From positions 62,001 to 126,000 of the forward strand of contig JAMXSV010000031.1 in assembly GCA_027559495.1 (NCBI GenBank): 64,000 nucleotides of DNA, read 5' to 3'. This document shows, piece by piece, positions 1 to 12,701 of the stretch. Both the position numbers and the translations under genes were made by a program. How positions within the stretch are numbered: the first letter of the stretch is position 1; the number at the start of each line of letters is the position of its first letter. This stretch comes from Aurifilum marmelostoma (lineage: Eukaryota > Ascomycota > Sordariomycetes > Diaporthales > Cryphonectriaceae). The notes below the pieces were generated by a model that was given only the letters and a program-made list of their open reading frames with translations, searched no databases and was not told where the DNA came from.

Positions 1-1035
1 AGATACCGACAAGACCTTGCCAGCAAGGGCTCCGGGACAAGGGCCCCAGGACAAGGGCCTAGTACGGCAAGGACGAGCACCCTCCCTTCCTTTTCTGCGA
101 CTAAGAGGGTGGAGGAATAGTAGTAGGAAGAGGAGGAACGACCAGCCAACAGCACACCTGCAGTAGTGTCAAATACGCTACGGCTTGTGGACTAGCAGAG
201 CAGCTGCCCGCCTGGATTGCTTGCTCCCTTAGCCCCGGGGGGTCTTACCACAGTAGTATCATAGGACTGAACGGTAAAACAGCGGCCAACCAAGAGGAGG
301 AAGAGGAGCTGGAGCTGGAGAGCACTACTCAGTATGGTGCTACCACTACTCACAATCACAACCAGCATGGTACCACTATGGTACCACATAGGGGTACTAT
401 AGCGGACGGACTGCCAGCTGACTACTACCATAGTACCTAGAACTACCACAGTACGTGCTTCGCAGTGCTACCGCCACGAGCCAGCCACGATCGACACACA
501 AGTGACCCCCCGGCGTCCGACCCCATTTCCTCGAGCACGCGCACCTCACATGTATCACCTCGACTGCCCCAGAGTGTGTGTGTGTGAAAGAGGGAGGGAG
601 GAGGAGAGAAAGGGGGGGGGGGGGGAGGGCAAGAAGGACGAGAACAGAAAGAAGAAAAAGAAGAAAAAGAAGAAGAAAAGAAAAAGAAAAAGAACAGAGG
701 GCATATAGACACTACCCTCGATCTCGATACGTTGGTTGGGCACAGGTACTATAGTAGGCGAGTCATTACCGCATCGCACAGTACACAACTACACCATCGG
801 CCGGGCGCGGCACGGCTACGCGGGAAAGTTTCGTCCTCTCGTTTTGATCAAATGGCCCGCATGGTCAGTTCAGGGTCCGACCGGGACACACACGCACACG
901 CTTAACAAGCAAGCTTCTTCTTTTCTATTCTTCTTTTTATCCACACACACACACACACACACGCACATACAAAGGCAGGTAGGCAGGCAAACGAACAGAG
1001 ACAGACCAGCTGGCAGGCAAGTCGAGGCGTTGACG

Positions 1036-1066
<31 letters not shown>

Positions 1067-1664
1067 AAATAACAAGCAACCGTGGGGGCGAGAGCCGGCA
1101 GAGGAAAAGAAAAGAAAAAGAGACCGGTCGACGAAGCAGGACGGGACCAAATTGAGACACCGAGGCCCTTCTTCCCCCCCGGTGCCAGACAGAATAGAGT
1201 TAAGAAAAAGTTGGAAAGAGTCAAGTGCCTCCTGCACGCACTCTGTAGAATGGCCAAGCGGTGAGGGCAGGAAGCAAGGCTGCGAGCTCTGTTTGGCTGC
1301 ATCGCCATCCTCGCCGGCAGGGCCCACCGCGTCCCCCAAATGCAAAGCCCGCCGTGGGACGGCTCCGACTTGAGGACCAATATCGGCGATTGAACCTAAA
1401 CTCCTAGGGAGGAAGAGATTGAACCTGCGGTCTTCGTCTCGGCTCATCGTCTCAACTTCTTTTTATTGTTTTTTAGTCGTGTCACGCTTTCCCATGACCT
1501 TTTGGTCCCCAAGAAGAGCTCGATCAGATCCTCGCGGAGATCTGACGCCGTTTCGTCCTGCATGAACCCTTGGTAATCTCCTGCCAGGGAGGAAGGAGAC
1601 AAAAAGAGCCTATTCTTCCGCCTGATCTACGTGTTTTCGGCTCGCTTCAGACGCGCGCACACAC

Positions 1665-1725
1665 ACTCTCTCTCTCTCTCACACACACACACGCGCGCGC
1701 GCGCACGCATGCATGCATACATAGA
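1665..1725. repeat. Composite TC/AC/GC/ATGC dinucleotide tract
   Basis: A (TC)n run is followed by (AC)n, then (GC)n, then ATGCATGC and ATATAT. From the AC part onward the bases alternate purine and pyrimidine for several tens of bases, the kind of sequence that can adopt Z-DNA. It lies in intergenic DNA about 1.6 kb upstream of the ABC transporter start. Confidence 0.75.
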
Positions 1726-2834
1726 TATATAAGTACGAACCACCTCACAGACGGACCTGCGCGCCGACAAACCCCCTGCCTGAATCCTTAAGACCGAAAA
1801 GAAAAACAGGGGAGGAGAAGAGGAGGAGGAAGAGGACAGAAAGAAGAAGGAGGAGGGAAGATAGAGATAAGATTGCATTGTGCTACGTCCCTCACCGACA
1901 CCCTGGCCCTACGAACCGTCCCCCAGGTTTGCTTGGTTCTCGTGTGCGCTCCAACGCCAGAGAACGAGAGAGCGTAGAGAGCAAAAGCTGGGGCGGCTGG
2001 AGCCACTGGGACCTCTCCAGGACAGGGCAAGCAAGACATAGGCAGAACAAGGTATACCGACACCATTATCGAGAGGAAAAAGCACCTCTCATTCAATCAA
2101 TAACAACGCCGCCTAACGGACCGGAATACGACCCGGCCAGTCGACAACCCCACCACACCTCTTTTTTTTCTTCCTTCTGAACCTGCCTGCAACTATCTCC
2201 ATATGTCATCCACTGGTTCCTCAGCCTGTCCGCCTTGATACTCGACCAGGAGGACATAAGACTACTTTTGGTGTACTTTGTACAAGTACCTCTCGGTCCC
2301 TCTGGACATAGATACATGTACATACATGCCTTGGCCCTCTGATTGTCTGAAATCCTGGCAGCCAATTGCCCCACCACAGTCTAGAACTTTCAGTCTGGCA
2401 GCTACTATCCGCTCACCACCCTGGTACGACAAGTACATTTCATCATTCGTTTTGAAATCCTATCCATAATCCCCTAGGTTCCCCCATCAAATTCACAGAG
2501 GTCGGTCAGTTCAGTCAAGGGTCGTGTTGTTGTTTTTTCGTCTTCATCTTTCCACCCCCCCTCCTCCACCTTTTTTTTATTGTTTTGTTTTTTTTTTTCT
2601 TAGTTGTTGCTGTTGTCGTCACGATCCCTTCTCTCTCTTCTCTCTCTCTCTCTTTAATTTCCCTATTAAGAGACTCCTTCTTTCTCCCGTCCCGCCTCTA
2701 GACCTTCTTCCCTCCGTCCTTCCAGCGGCGATCTCGACCAGCCGGTCTCAGCCCTGATCGTCGTCGTCCCTCGTTGACCACTACTACCCACTACCCACTA
2801 CCTCTACTACTACAACTACGACACAACTGCTGCT

Positions 2835-2835
2835 G

Positions 2836-2886
<51 letters not shown>
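2835..2886. repeat. (TAC)n trinucleotide microsatellite
   Basis: About 17 near-perfect TAC/ACT units, flanked by further imperfect TAC words on both sides. It is in the upstream region of the ABC transporter and in no credible reading frame. Confidence 0.85.
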
Positions 2887-3277
2887 TTACTACGACTACT
2901 TCTTCCTCTCCCCCCTCTTCTTCTAACCCGACGGTGATTTCGCCACTGGCTGTCGTGAGTACTGACCAACCCAATCTGAACTGTACCCCACCGTCCGGTG
3001 CCCATTACTCTTGCATCCGCCGGTTTTAGTATATTGTGGCCATGAGACCAGCCTACTTTTTACTGACACGAGATCAGGGTCTGCACGACGGCATCGCCAC
3101 AAGAGACGGGGACCCCATGTCTTCTTAGTGCTCCCGAACACTCGTAAGCTTGCAAACCAACCCAACCCAAAAAGAAAAACCTTTGTCCTCGCCAGACGCT
3201 GCCAAGATCGGCTTCCCGAGGGGATGATATGACCTCCAGCTACTCACCTCTTCTCTCTCCTCTCCGGACAGGACACG

Positions 3278-6200
3278 ATGGCTCGAGAGGTCGGCTGGGG
3301 CCGCTCGGGCTTTGCCATTGCACAAGCTCTCCTCCTGCAGGCCCAGGTGCTGTACCCCTTCCTCCTCCTACTGGCCTTTGGAGTCATTTTTGCGGTTCAT
3401 AGTGTGATCGCATCACGACGACAAGAAGACATCGAGGCCCCCACCGCTACAGGCCCAGGCGGCAAGCCCCTGCCCGTCACCAGGATAAAGGCCGAGAAGT
3501 CCCAGGTCTGCGACGCCGCAGCGACAGACTTCTCGCCGCGCGCCGCTCTCTGCTTCAAGGTCGGCACTGCTGTGGTCGTGCTCACCTTTGTCGCACATGT
3601 GGCACATATTGTGCTCCAGTGCGTCCAGGCAGGCTGGTCCAGGACCGACCGGTTCTCCAACGACGAGCTGCTGGTGAGCACTTTCCAACCCCCCTCCCCC
3701 GTCTTCCTTCCTTCCTCTCTTTTCCCCTGCCTTATCTGCATATGAGCTGAGGAGTGTGAGAGGGCGCATGTGGGTGGGTGGTTGTGGTGGTAGTCCATGG
3801 GAGGCTAATCTGCTTCACATCTTAGGTATACAACCTGGGCGGCATCTTCTTCTGGCAGTACATCGAGTTCTCGCTGTTCGGAAAGAAGCTGGACAAGCCG
3901 AACCCCATCCACTTCACGGTCTGGTGCATCGGCCTCGCATACGAATTGATTCTCCTTCTCGCCTTCCTTGTGGTCTCGAGCGGCGGCAGGCTTCACAAGT
4001 TGACCTCGAACAGCAGCAGCAGCAATCCTCTAGAGCTGCGCGACACCTCGAACCGGAAACCAATCCCGGCCGACGCGACATTCCTCTCCGTCTTAGTCAT
4101 CCGCACATGCACGCTGACAGGATTGGTCGTCCTCTACGTCTGCCTCCGCGGCATCACAAGAACATTTCATTGGTCTTCCTCGACGGACGCCGCGGCTAGT
4201 AGTGCTGATGAGGCCACCCCGCTGCTGAATGGTGGTGGTGGTGCTGGTCATGCGACCGGCCACGAGGCTAACGGCCACGCGCTGGCTAACGGTCATGCGA
4301 ACGGCGGCGGCGGCGGCGGCGGCGGCGCGGTCAGCTACAGGCCTCAGAGGAGGAGAACAAGCGATGCTCGCCGTAGCAACGGGGTCACTAAGTGTGCTCG
4401 CCCTAAGCAGGCCGAATTCGCCTTCTACCGCCCAGAGAAGCTGCCGCACCGCTCCTGGTGGGAGTACCTGCGCGGCTACCGCGTCTTCTTCCCCTACCTG
4501 TGGCCCGCCAGCGAGCCCAGGCTCCAGCTGCTGGTGCTGGTCTGCTTCATCCTCGTCGTCCTGCAGCGCGCCGTCAACGTCCTGGTCCCCATAAGACTGG
4601 GTGTACTGGTCAACGCCCTTGCCGAGGCCTCCAAGACAGGCGGTGCCGCCATGCCATGGCGGGAGCTCGTCATCTTCCTGAGCCTGAAGCTGATGCAAGG
4701 CCCGTCGGCCATCCTGGGCTCCCTGCGGTCCATGCTGTGGATCCCCGTCACCCAGCACTCGTATATCTCGCTGCAGACGGCAGCCTTCGAGCACGTCCAC
4801 TCGCTCTCGCTGGACTTCCACCTCGGGAAGCGGACCGGCGAGCTGCTGTCTGCGCTCAACAAGGGCGGCTCCGTCAACCAGTTCCTCGAGCAGACCACTT
4901 TCCAGGTCGCCCCGACCCTGCTGGACCTTTTCGTCGCCATCGGCTTCTTCTGGGTCGAGTTCGGCCCCATCTATGCCCTCTGTGCCACCATCATCACCTT
5001 CTCCTACCTCGTCCTGACCATCAACATGGCCTCCACCAGGGCCGATCAGAGGCGCGACATGGTCAACGCCGACAGGGAGGAGGAGGCGGTCAAGAACGAC
5101 TCCATCACTGCCTACGAGACTGTCAAGTACTTCAACGCCGAGCCCTTTGAGTTTATGCGCTACCGAGGTGCTATTAAAACCTTCCAGAACGCCGAGGCGA
5201 GGGTCACGGCCGGCATGAACATGATGAACATGTGCCAGACTGTCGTCTTCATCAGCGGCATGCTGATCGTCATGACCATTGCGGCCTACGAGGTGGTCAT
5301 TGGCCGCCGCGACATGGCGCAGTTCATCATGGTCATGACGTACCTGAGCCAGCTGCAGGGGCCGCTTAACTTCTTCGGCTCCTTCTACCGCACAGTACAG
5401 CAGGCCATGATCTCTGGCGAGCGACTGCTCGAGCTCTTCAAGATCCAGCCCAACATGAACGACAAGCCCGGCGCCCCACCACTCCAGGACTGCCAGGGCC
5501 ACATCCGCTGGAAGAAGGTCGACTTCGACTACGCCAACAGTCCGGCACTGAGGGACCTGTCTTTTGAGTGCCGACCTGGCACCACCACGGCTTTTGTCGG
5601 CGAATCTGGCGGCGGTAAATCGACCATCTTCCGTCTCATGTTCCGCTACTACAACACCAAGGAGGGGAACATCGAGATTGACGGTAGAGATGTTAAGGAC
5701 CTGACCATCGACTCGGTGCGCAAGGCCATCGGTGTCGTGCCCCAGGAGACGATCCTGTTCAACGAGACCATCAGGTATAACCTCAAGTACGCCAACCAGA
5801 GCTGCACCGACGAGGAGATCTTTGAGGCCTGCCGGGCAGCGAGCATCCACGACCGCATCATGTCCTTTCCGGACGGCTATGAGACCAAGGTCGGCGAGCG
5901 CGGCATGCGTCTCAGCGGCGGTGAGAAGCAGCGCATCTCGATTGCTCGCACCATCCTGAAGAAGCCCAAGATCATCCTGCTGGACGAGGCCACGTCGGCG
6001 CTCGATTCCGAGACCGAGCAGCAGATCCAGGGCAAGCTCTTCCAGAACAAGGAGCTGGGCGAGGGCAAGACCATGCTGATCATCGCGTGAGTTGCAATCA
6101 CCCCAACACAGTTCATTCTCATCCTCGTGGTCGCAGACGTGGAGGCTAACCTTTGATTAACTGTCTAGGCACCGGCTCTCCACCATCACTCATGCGGAGC

Positions 6201-6520
6201 AGATTCTTGTCCTCCACAGGGGCCGCATCGTCGAACGCGGAACCCACGATGAGCTGATCACCAAAGAAGGCAGGTACTTCGCCATGTGGCAGAAACAGGC
6301 AAAGGCCGAGGAGGCCGCTAAAGCTGCGCTTGCAGCCAAGCAGCAGGCCCGCAAGGCCCTGCGCGAGGCTCGTCTGTCCGCCGGCAAGGACAGCAGCGAT
6401 GAGCACTCGGACGATGGCGGTGAGAGCATCGGCAGCATGTCAACCCACCAGCACCCGTCGGCGCCGCCCACCCCAGCTGTCGAGCTGTCCGGCCTCAGCA
6501 TGATCCCTCGCGAGCCATGA
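3278..6520 (+). CDS. hmt1: HMT1/ABCB6-type half ABC transporter
   Basis: Predicted exons are 3278-3673, 3826-6086 and 6169-6520, giving 1002 residues. The introns are GTGAGC..TAG and GTGAGT..TAG, and both restore family sequence across the joint. The N-terminus has five hydrophobic segments (about residues 20-45, 95-115, 133-150, 163-182, 213-232), matching the extra TMD0 of HMT1/ABCB6 proteins. A Gly/Ala/His/Asn-rich linker (about 245-300) leads to a six-helix ABC exporter domain. The nucleotide-binding domain shows Walker A GESGGGKST (about 723), signature LSGGEKQR (about 828), Walker B IILLDEATSALD and the switch histidine in AHRLST, which spans intron 2. S. pombe Hmt1 is a vacuolar transporter for phytochelatin or glutathione-conjugated metals; that role and location here are inferred. 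As a half transporter it should act as a dimer. The C-terminal tail is charged, Lys/Ala-rich and then Ser-rich. The mitochondrial relative Atm1 is less likely because TMD0 is present and no targeting peptide is seen. Confidence 0.93.
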
Positions 6521-7317
6521 ACCCGCCCCCCCCCCCCCGCGCACACAGGATCAACCACACAAGAAAACCATCCGACTTTTCTCACTGTACAAATGCGCCT
6601 TTGCTGCACATTATAGACCAAGCCTCATAATACCCTGTGTCGACAATCACGACTCAAAATTGCGATCGGATCTCCCTGTCATTCAACCATGTCATTTTCC
6701 TCCATGCATCAGCGGCGTTGGGGGGCATTTACCATCAAAGGATTCAGACACCCAGTAGAGGCTCCCGGAGTTAAGGGGTGTCTTGCCAAGTGCAAAAGAA
6801 GACTGGACCAGCCGATGGCTTGTTTTTTTTCTTTCTTCTTCTTCTTTTTTTCCCTCCTCGAAACAACCATCGAACCACACAAACACACACCAAGGGGTGC
6901 TCGAGGAGACTCACGCGGTCGCGTTTTCATAAGAACGGCGTTTTCCTGGGATACGACCGGTTCACACCTGTGATGAAGGTGGGGAGGAGGGATCCATTAA
7001 TACATCGTCGAGATACCCGCACCGACTGGGACTGCTTTGCCCCCATTTCCACTCCTCCCACTCCTCCTTCCGGATGACCGGCGATTGTTGTCTTTTTTTT
7101 TCCTCTGAACTCTGGGTCTGTCTCAGTTTGCGAGAGGGCTTTAATACCTCGTATTCATGTTTCACACGCCTTGACCTGAATTCTCGGTCCGTTTTTTTTT
7201 TCTTCTTTTCATCATTTTTGGTTGTTGGTCTTGTTGTAGCCTTGACTACTCGTTCTACCTCGTTGTTTCTCCTTCCCCCTTTTTCACCTTGTTTTTTCTT
7301 TTTGTGCTCTCCTTGCC

Positions 7318-7348
<31 letters not shown>

Positions 7349-8750
7349 CGGATGGTGGTTCATGCTATGAGGAAGGGTACAATGAGAATGACTACAGCAG
7401 CACTTTTGATATGATCATTAATGGCTTGACGAAAGTTATGCTGCTTTCCTTTCCTTTCCTTTCTTCTTTTGGTTCCTTTAGTTTAGCTTTTTTGATGAGG
7501 CATCAGCATTTCCAGAGGGGTTTTGAAAAACAAGGCAAGGTGTGTACGCGTGTTCTTGTTCCTTTTTCTTGTTTTTTATTTTTTTTATTCCTGTATGTTG
7601 ATCGCGTGTTGCTACGGCTTGGCACATCATGGCATCAAAGTACTATTTGTTAGACCCCTGGAATATTCCAGGTCGGATTCTCCGTCCCGCAGATACAGAC
7701 AGCAAGCAGGCAGGCAGGCAAATGACAAGTATGTTTTATGCGTCGGAAATCTACACACTTTGCGCGTGCGGACACATCTACAGAAATCACGTACTCTCTG
7801 ATTTGTGTCTCGACCCCCCCCCCCCCCTTCCCTTGTATGTGCGTTCCGTTGGAGGTCTATTTATCACCATCACTACCACGCTTGCTTAGGTCGTACTCGA
7901 AAAGCGTAGATGACAGGAATGCGCAGTGGAATGGATGGGTCCCTTTCCAGCCCCTCGTCTTCTCTCATTATCCTCCCTGGTCTATCTCACTTGGAAGGGG
8001 TCCATCCAGTCCTTTAAACTTGCTTGCTTTACAATCGCCCGCCCCCTTCCCTCCCCCCCCCCCAAAAAAAATTCCTCTTCCCCCTGCTTTTTCTTTGCCC
8101 GAATTCCTGCGGAAAGTATATCGGTGTCGTAGCGAGCGTGAAATTACAATGAACGGAGGTAAGGTCTTTATATATAGCAAAACGCCGATGCACCGCCGCA
8201 ATGCTTTTTTTTCCCCCTTCCCCTCCTTTCTTTCTTCCCTTTTCTTCTTTCCTAGATATTGGGCTTTTCAGGACTCTTCAGCTATGACACTTGGTGTGTC
8301 GCAACTGCCCACCACCGCCTTCCAACTTTGCAATCCATGTTCACATCATATTCCCCTGAACCCTTCTTTTTACGAAAGTCGTTCACATCGTCGTCATTAT
8401 GGGAATAGTGTAAACTCCCCTCCCCCTCCTTGCTGTGTCGTAACGAGTAGACGGGACAAAAATCCAATTTCTTCATATTGGGACACCAGGTCATTATTGA
8501 ATAGTATCGAGCATAGCTCTTGGACCTCTCCACGCAGGAGGGGAAGAACCTCAAGAGGCTGGCCAAATAGTTGTTCAAGAAGAGAAGAACTAGAAAAGCG
8601 AGTGAATGGTCGTATTACAATCCGGTGTCCATGAAAAAGGATAATATGCAAAAGATACCTGTGCCTCGGAAAGAAGATTGAGGACAGCACAACGAAGTTT
8701 GAGAAGATTCAGATACTGGCGTCCGCGCGGTATCTTTGTCAGACGGACTC
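6521..8750. other. Intergenic between convergent genes
   Basis: This lies between the 3' ends of the ABC transporter (+) and the ceramide synthase (-). It begins with a C-run just after the ABC stop and is rich in T-tracts, including about 26 T near 7322-7347, plus C runs near 7815 and 8055. Open frames here are low-complexity artefacts. I see no gene. Confidence 0.7.
7322..7347. repeat. Poly-T tract (about 26 T)
   Basis: An uninterrupted T run within a larger pyrimidine-rich stretch. Exact length is uncertain because homopolymers of this size are prone to sequencing error. Confidence 0.8.
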
Positions 8751-10280
8751 TCAGTCCTTCTTAATGGTGGTGCCGTTGGCGGTATGGCCGTTAGCGGAGG
8801 CGGCGGCGACATCCTCTTCGCTCTCCTCGCCGTCCTCGCGGTCATCCTTGATGATGTTGAAGAAGAGGAAGCGGTAGGCGATGCGGATAATGAAGAAGAG
8901 CCAGAAGAGGTTGAGGGCCTGCAGGGCGGACAGCAGGGCGATGGTTATGTACTGGGAGATCCAGCACTTGTACTGCTGTGTCTCCCAGTTCAGCTCGAAG
9001 GGGCCGACGGTCTTGAACTCGGTGAAGAGGGAGTAGATGATGCCCAGGTTGAGGTAGTGGCGCATGTAGATCCACACACCCATGAAGAAGGCAAAGTATG
9101 GACCCTGGAGAGGGCTGTCGATGTAGTTGAGAGACTTGGAGGTCTGGTTTTTTGTTCATGACGAAGAGGAAGAGATCAGCAAATCAGCTTTGGCGATGCA
9201 GGAGCAAAGGCAAAAAGAACAGGACTCACAGCAAGGAAGAAATCACTAATGTCGTGAGTAATGTACACGGCCAACCCGATGTAGGTGAAGTGGAAACGGT
9301 AGCTGAGGCCGATCAGGGCCAGGCTGACGAGGTGGTGGCCGACGAGCTCGTTGTAGTCCTTGCGCGGGGCCTCGAGGCCGAGGACCATGACCATGAGCTG
9401 CTGAAGCCAGTAGGCGGCCTGGAACAGGTAGTAGAACTTGAACATGGCCTCGTGGGTCATGTGTGGGAAGCCGGCGTACATGCCGGTGGTGTTGAAGTAC
9501 CAGACGGGGGTGCGGCTCATGATGTACATGCCCCAGGGCCCGGTGGAGCCAAAATAGACAGCGGTGTACATTTGTTCCATGAAGCGCATCTGCTTGCTCT
9601 TGGAGCGGAGGCCGGCGAAGCGGGCCAGGGGCCGCAGCAGCTCCTGCATGATGAATTCGCGGGTGAAGGACAGGACGATGGCGTAGAAGACGACAAAGGC
9701 GACATCCCACAGGCCCTTGCCATACTGCGCCGGGGCGTCCGGGGCGTCGTCGGCCGAAGGAGGCAACTTGTAGCTCAGGAAGATGAAGTGGGAGATGGGG
9801 TTGGACTCGATGGGATGTATAGCGTAGAGGCTGGCAAAGACGAAGAGCAACAGGGCCGGGAGAGCCCAAGTGTGCTTGACGGCGTAGTTGGTCGCTCTCT
9901 GAGCCAGGCTTCGTGCCTTGCGTCGCTTGGACTGGCGTTTCGAGGCCGCGGGCGCATCTTTTGGGTCGGTCCGCTAAAGGCAGAAAGAGAAATAAGCATT
10001 TAGCAATCGTGACCCTAAAAAGACGGCAGAGGAGATGAGGAGAGGGGGTAATGACAAGCCCACAACGGGAAATAGAGAGAAGAGGACATACCCTTCCACT
10101 GGCAGCGTTCAGATGGGCAAATGAGGTCGCCAGCGACGGGGCGCCGGTGTCGCCCCTGAGCAGCTCCGCCTGTATGGCGCTCGACTTCCTCCTGCGCTTG
10201 GCCGAGCTGCCGGTGGCATCTTGTGAGGAGGAGAAGTGATCGTTTGTATTGAGGAGTGGAAATGGTTCCGAGTCCGCCAT
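8751..10280 (-). CDS. lag1: Lag1/Lac1-type ceramide synthase (TLC domain)
   Basis: Predicted exons on the minus strand are 10280-10092, 9973-9230 and 9143-8751, giving 441 residues. Introns (GTATGT..TAG and GTGAGT..CAG) are both phase 0. The joint between exons 2 and 3 restores the Lag1 motif, reading HDISDFFLA then TSKSLNYID. The protein has a soluble basic N-terminus, then several hydrophobic helices forming the TRAM-LAG1-CLN8 domain, including RFHFTYIGLAVYITHD with the family's conserved histidines. The C-terminal tail is acidic (DDREDGEESEED) and ends near KKD, compatible with ER retention. Family members N-acylate sphingoid bases with fatty acyl-CoA in the ER membrane, with a small accessory subunit (Lip1) in yeast. 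Filamentous fungi usually carry two paralogues of differing acyl-chain preference; I cannot tell which this is. Start chosen as the first ATG giving an open exon 1. Confidence 0.93.
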
Positions 10281-12701
10281 GATGGGCTCAAAGATGTCGG
10301 GGGGAAAACCGAGACACCGGCACGGGAGAGGTGTGTTGCGTGGTTGGGGAGGAGGACGAGGAGGATGTATGTTTCACTCCTTGGAATGCTGTTCTTATTT
10401 GTTCGTGTGTGGCCTTTGGAGTGGAAGGAGGGTGAGGGGTCTCTCTCTCTCTTGTTGCCGGCGAGGATGTCGACGTGCTGGATAAATCACGAGCACTGGT
10501 GGTCAGAAGAAGAGAAAGAGAGGGAGATAGATGGCCGATCGGGTGGGATGAGTGCAGAGAAAACGGTGGTTGATGTGGCTTTCGGCTGGTGGTGCACCGT
10601 CAAGTGATAAAATTTGCGGATATTAGAAAGGGGACCGGGGTTACATGGCATAGTGCTGTACTTGAACGGCAGGGGCCCCGGGGCTTCGCGGATGCGGGCT
10701 AGGAGAGCATTTACCGCACTACACAGTACGTCCCTGAATAGTACCGCAGTAGTGCATTCTACCGCCGAGTACTTACATAGTATGGTAGCACGTAGGTATG
10801 GTAGCGCTATTAGTATGTATGAACTATGGAGACCTGTGGAGGTGGTGCGGTGGGGTGAGTGAGGGAAGAAGAAGCAGAAGCAGAAGCAGCAGCAAAGAGG
10901 TGTGGGATGGGAGAGCGTTCATCGACCACAACATTGCTCAACCCAATATATTTTATTGTTGCTGCTTATGGTGAGGACGCAAAGGAGCCAAAATCCAGGG
11001 CATGACAGTAAGAACGGACATTCTGAAAGGGTACAGTAACCCAAAAAGTTGTTCATAGTAGTGCATCATAAGGCATTGGTTATTCATGCCCAATTCAACA
11101 AGTCTTTGATCTGTCACTGTTCCTCCTCACCTGATTTTGCATTGACTTTTTTTGCATCTACTATAGTAGTATATTTGTATTTGCATTTGCAATCTGTACT
11201 TCCTCTAGCATCTTTGAAGATATGAGCACATCAGTCTTAGCTTTCCTAGGACTAGAAAACAGAATGGATGAGGCAGGCTACCTTTGTTGTCACATGCTGA
11301 GAATTTGTGGTCGCCATTGCCGCCCCCCCCTATCCCTTCAAATCTATTCCCTTATCGATAACATCTTGGCATAGTACACGCATACTATGTACTCACTGTA
11401 CTACTGTAGTATTGAGCATCCCTCTGCCTCTACTTGTCTACGCAGATGACGCTCTCCCCCACAAAATCAACTCCCTCACCAGCGGAAGCGCCGGATCCAG
11501 ATACTTTCCTCTCCCTCTACCACGTGAACAAACAGGAAACCATACAATAGGCCATTTACCAGGTTAGAAAAGAAACTTGATTTTAAAAAAAATCCCAGCC
11601 GCACCCCCCCCCCCAGCCCACCCTCCAGGGCCCGGTGACGTCCCACAAGCGCCGGCCTGCCCGGCCTCTCCTGTACCATCGGGTCTATGCTAAATCCCGC
11701 CCCGTCCGGCGCCTCGACCCCTGAACTGAACGGGAAATCCCAAGGCTCTCTCCGCTCTCTGTCTCTTCTGTTCTTTCTTTCCAGGTCTCTAATCCGAACC
11801 AGACTTGCATCCTTGGCCTGTCGTCCTTGTCTGCCTTGAAAGCTCCCGTATATACCGTGTCCCATCTGCATTCCATCACGGGGCAGAACCAGTGTGATGT
11901 GATGTACAACACCGACTGGGGGTCCCACTGGTTCGCCTCGGTCGGCCCCGAAGAAAAAGAGGATCGAACCCTGAGCTTTGCATGACAGTTGGTTGACCCC
12001 TGTGGCAGAACATACCATACTCTACTGTGATCCATCCTGGCGGGCGCGCGCTTTGTGGTTCTGGGAATGTTCTGAATGACCTAATAAAGGTCAAAACATG
12101 GCTGCTAGGCCCGACAAAAGCGAAAAGGGCAGAAGAAACGTCCGAGGTTGCAAGTTGTCAAAATACAGAAAACGTGTCTTAGCAGAAATCTAAAACTATC
12201 ATCGCTTTGTAATTAGGTGTGGGGAAGAGTGCCGTTTGGACTTTCGTAAATGCCGTCATTGTGCGTATTCCATCTCAGGACAATCTATCTTTGCCCATGT
12301 GCTAATTGCTATATAGCCAACCGCCAAAATCTCCCTGGGTTCTTTCGCCTGTCTCCCATGAGTAGGCGCTCCTGGGTATCGAAGCATCATGTATATATAT
12401 AATATACACACAGAAACCCTCGGTGATCGTAGCCCAAAAAAATAAAAATAAGGAAATGGTATATATGTGTGTATAAAGACCCTCCTCAGCTGAAAATTTC
12501 ACTTTTTGTCCACCACCATACCGAAAAAGGGACCGTAGCCGCTCCAGATGCACCGTGTGAGAACATGGAGAAATGACAGACATAAAACAAAGGATCTTCA
12601 AGAGACGCCCCAACACCATGCGCTATAGTAGAATCCCGAAAACGAAAAATAACCTGAAGCTAACCACCCCACGTTCCAGACAAGTTCAAAAATCCTTGGT
12701 T
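10281..12701. other. Intergenic, no gene recognised
   Basis: This separates the 5' end of the ceramide synthase gene from the 3' end of palH, both on the minus strand. The first part should hold the ceramide synthase promoter and leader. Clusters of TAC/GTA words occur at about 10715-10830 and 11160-11410. A C-rich run lies near 11605. No frame here has protein-like composition. Confidence 0.65.

Larger units (their letters stand above)
1..3277. other. Intergenic, simple-repeat-rich leader region
   Basis: I see no convincing gene. Open frames here are driven by homopurine, homopyrimidine and microsatellite tracts. Visible tracts are a purine block around 590-700, (CA)n near 940-962, (CTG) about 10 units near 1036-1066, a (TC)n(AC)n(GC)n(ATGC)n block near 1665-1725, T- and CT-rich DNA at 2560-2720 and a (TAC) run of about 17 units near 2835-2886. 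The first 460 bases carry many TAC/GTA-containing words such as GGTACC and GTACTA. The right part probably holds the promoter and 5' UTR of the ABC transporter gene. Confidence 0.7.

Noticed and set aside
1380..1430. Two AGGTTCAATC words on the minus strand resembling tRNA B-boxes
   Set aside because: They are 30 bases apart and no cloverleaf fits around either.
4093..5850. 585-codon minus-strand frame
   Set aside because: It is the complement of the ABC transporter exon. High GC3 of the real gene keeps the opposite strand open, and the translation has no domain.
7738..8634. 298-codon plus-strand frame
   Set aside because: Built from Pro-, Ser- and Phe-rich homopolymer translation, without introns, domains or a start context; it lies between convergent genes.
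9152..10003. Plus-strand frame across the ceramide synthase gene
   Set aside because: Shadow of the minus-strand gene; composition Glu/Val/Gly-rich and without homology features.
11945..12010. tRNA-like B-box (GGGTTCGATCC on the minus strand)
   Set aside because: The T-arm is partly possible, but no matching A-box, anticodon arm or acceptor stem could be built.
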